The translations under genes were made by a program, and so were the position numbers. The notes below the pieces were generated by a model, which was not told where the DNA came from, did not search any database, and saw only the letters and a program-made list of their open reading frames with translations. Below are positions 5,159 to 5,436 of a stretch of 5,436 bases of DNA, in pieces. Origin of the DNA: JASFRI01 sp050115015 (lineage in GTDB: Bacteria > Acidobacteriota > Polarisedimenticolia > CBDVAL01); assembly GCA_050115015.1 (NCBI GenBank), contig JASFRI010000299.1:1-5436 (forward strand), in the 5' to 3' direction. Within the stretch, counting starts at the first letter, position 1. Each line of letters opens with the position of its first letter.

Positions 5159-5196
5159 GAAAAGGCCCGTCCGGCGGTTGCCGGACGGGCCCTCTT
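5159..5196. terminator. Strong bidirectional intrinsic terminator
   Basis: GGCCCGTCCGGC (5164-5175) and GCCGGACGGGCC (5180-5191) form a perfect 12-bp stem with a GGTT loop. The plus side is followed by CTCTT; the left flank is AGAAAA, which gives a T-tract for transcripts on the minus strand. It sits 33 bp after the YceI stop and 23 bp beyond the peroxiredoxin stop, so it can end both convergent transcripts, with the better T-tract serving the peroxiredoxin gene. Confidence 0.9.
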
Positions 5197-5214
5197 ACGT
5201 ACGGCGCGTCGGGA

Positions 5215-5436
5215 TCAGGAGTAGGTCGAGGAGAAGAACTTCTTGCTCCCCTGGGGGTCGGGCTTGATCCCCTCCTTGCCCTCCTTCCAGTCCGCGGGGC
5301 ACACCTCGCCATTCTTCTCGAAGAACTGCAGGGCCTCCACCATGCGGAGCACCTCGTCGACGCTGCGTCCGAGGGACAGGTCGTTGACGACCTGGTGCCG
5401 GACGATCGCCTCCTTGTCGATGAGGAACAGGCCGCG
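5215..5436 (-). CDS. 2-Cys peroxiredoxin (Prx1/AhpC subfamily), C-terminal part
   Basis: The last 73 residues of a thiol peroxidase that reduces hydrogen peroxide and organic hydroperoxides; the start lies beyond the right edge. The visible part begins RGLFLIDKEAIVRHQVVNDL, then LGRSVDEVLRMVEALQFFE and GEVCPADWKEG, all hallmarks of the Prx1/AhpC subfamily. The cysteine in VCPADW (46th visible residue) is the resolving Cys that forms a disulfide with the peroxidatic Cys of the partner subunit; the peroxidatic Cys itself is outside the window. The tail after it (GIKPDPQGSKKFFSSTYS) is of the longer Prx1 type, with FF where hyperoxidation-sensitive enzymes have YF. It is convergent with the YceI gene and shares its terminator. 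The reductant (thioredoxin or AhpF/AhpD type) cannot be told from this fragment. Confidence 0.95.
   Translation of the reverse strand, partial: RGLFLIDKEAIVRHQVVNDLSLGRSVDEVLRMVEALQFFEKNGEVCPADWKEGKEGIKPDPQGSKKFFSSTYS

Overview
This window is very G+C-rich bacterial DNA with codon third positions dominated by G and C. It encodes seven supported proteins, one of them cut by the right edge, plus a doubtful gene tail at the left edge. The YceI-type lipoprotein and the housekeeping and stress genes suit a high-GC Gram-negative bacterium, for example of the Acidobacteriota, Gemmatimonadota or Myxococcota type. No marker here fixes the phylum. There are no tRNAs, rRNAs, insertion sequences or CRISPR arrays, and the region looks chromosomal and ordinary in composition.

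Left part (1-2154, plus strand). A possible gene tail (to 68) is followed by about 380 bp without a convincing gene. Then come a class I SAM-dependent methyltransferase (449-1210) and an HSDL2/citronellol-dehydrogenase-like short-chain dehydrogenase (1336-2154). Each has its own Shine-Dalgarno sequence, and they are separated by 125 bp, so they may or may not be co-transcribed.

Middle part (2182-4376, minus strand). Read in the direction of transcription, this holds a YmdB/MacroD-type macrodomain ADP-ribosyl hydrolase, then a YedK/HMCES-type SRAP protein, then, after 153 bp, a TrmH/SpoU-family RNA 2'-O-methyltransferase. The macrodomain stop and SRAP start overlap (TGATG) and the SRAP Shine-Dalgarno lies inside the macrodomain gene, so these two are almost certainly translated together. 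The SRAP protein ends in QPDLFG, which resembles a beta-sliding-clamp binding motif. Together they suggest a small module handling covalent adducts: ADP-ribose removal plus abasic-site shielding at replication forks. This is the most interesting part of the window.

Right part (4401-5436). A divergent promoter region separates the macrodomain gene from a plus-strand YceI-like lipoprotein (4495-5130). A strong 12-bp hairpin terminator (5164-5191) lies between this gene and the convergent 3' end of a 2-Cys peroxiredoxin gene that runs off the right edge.
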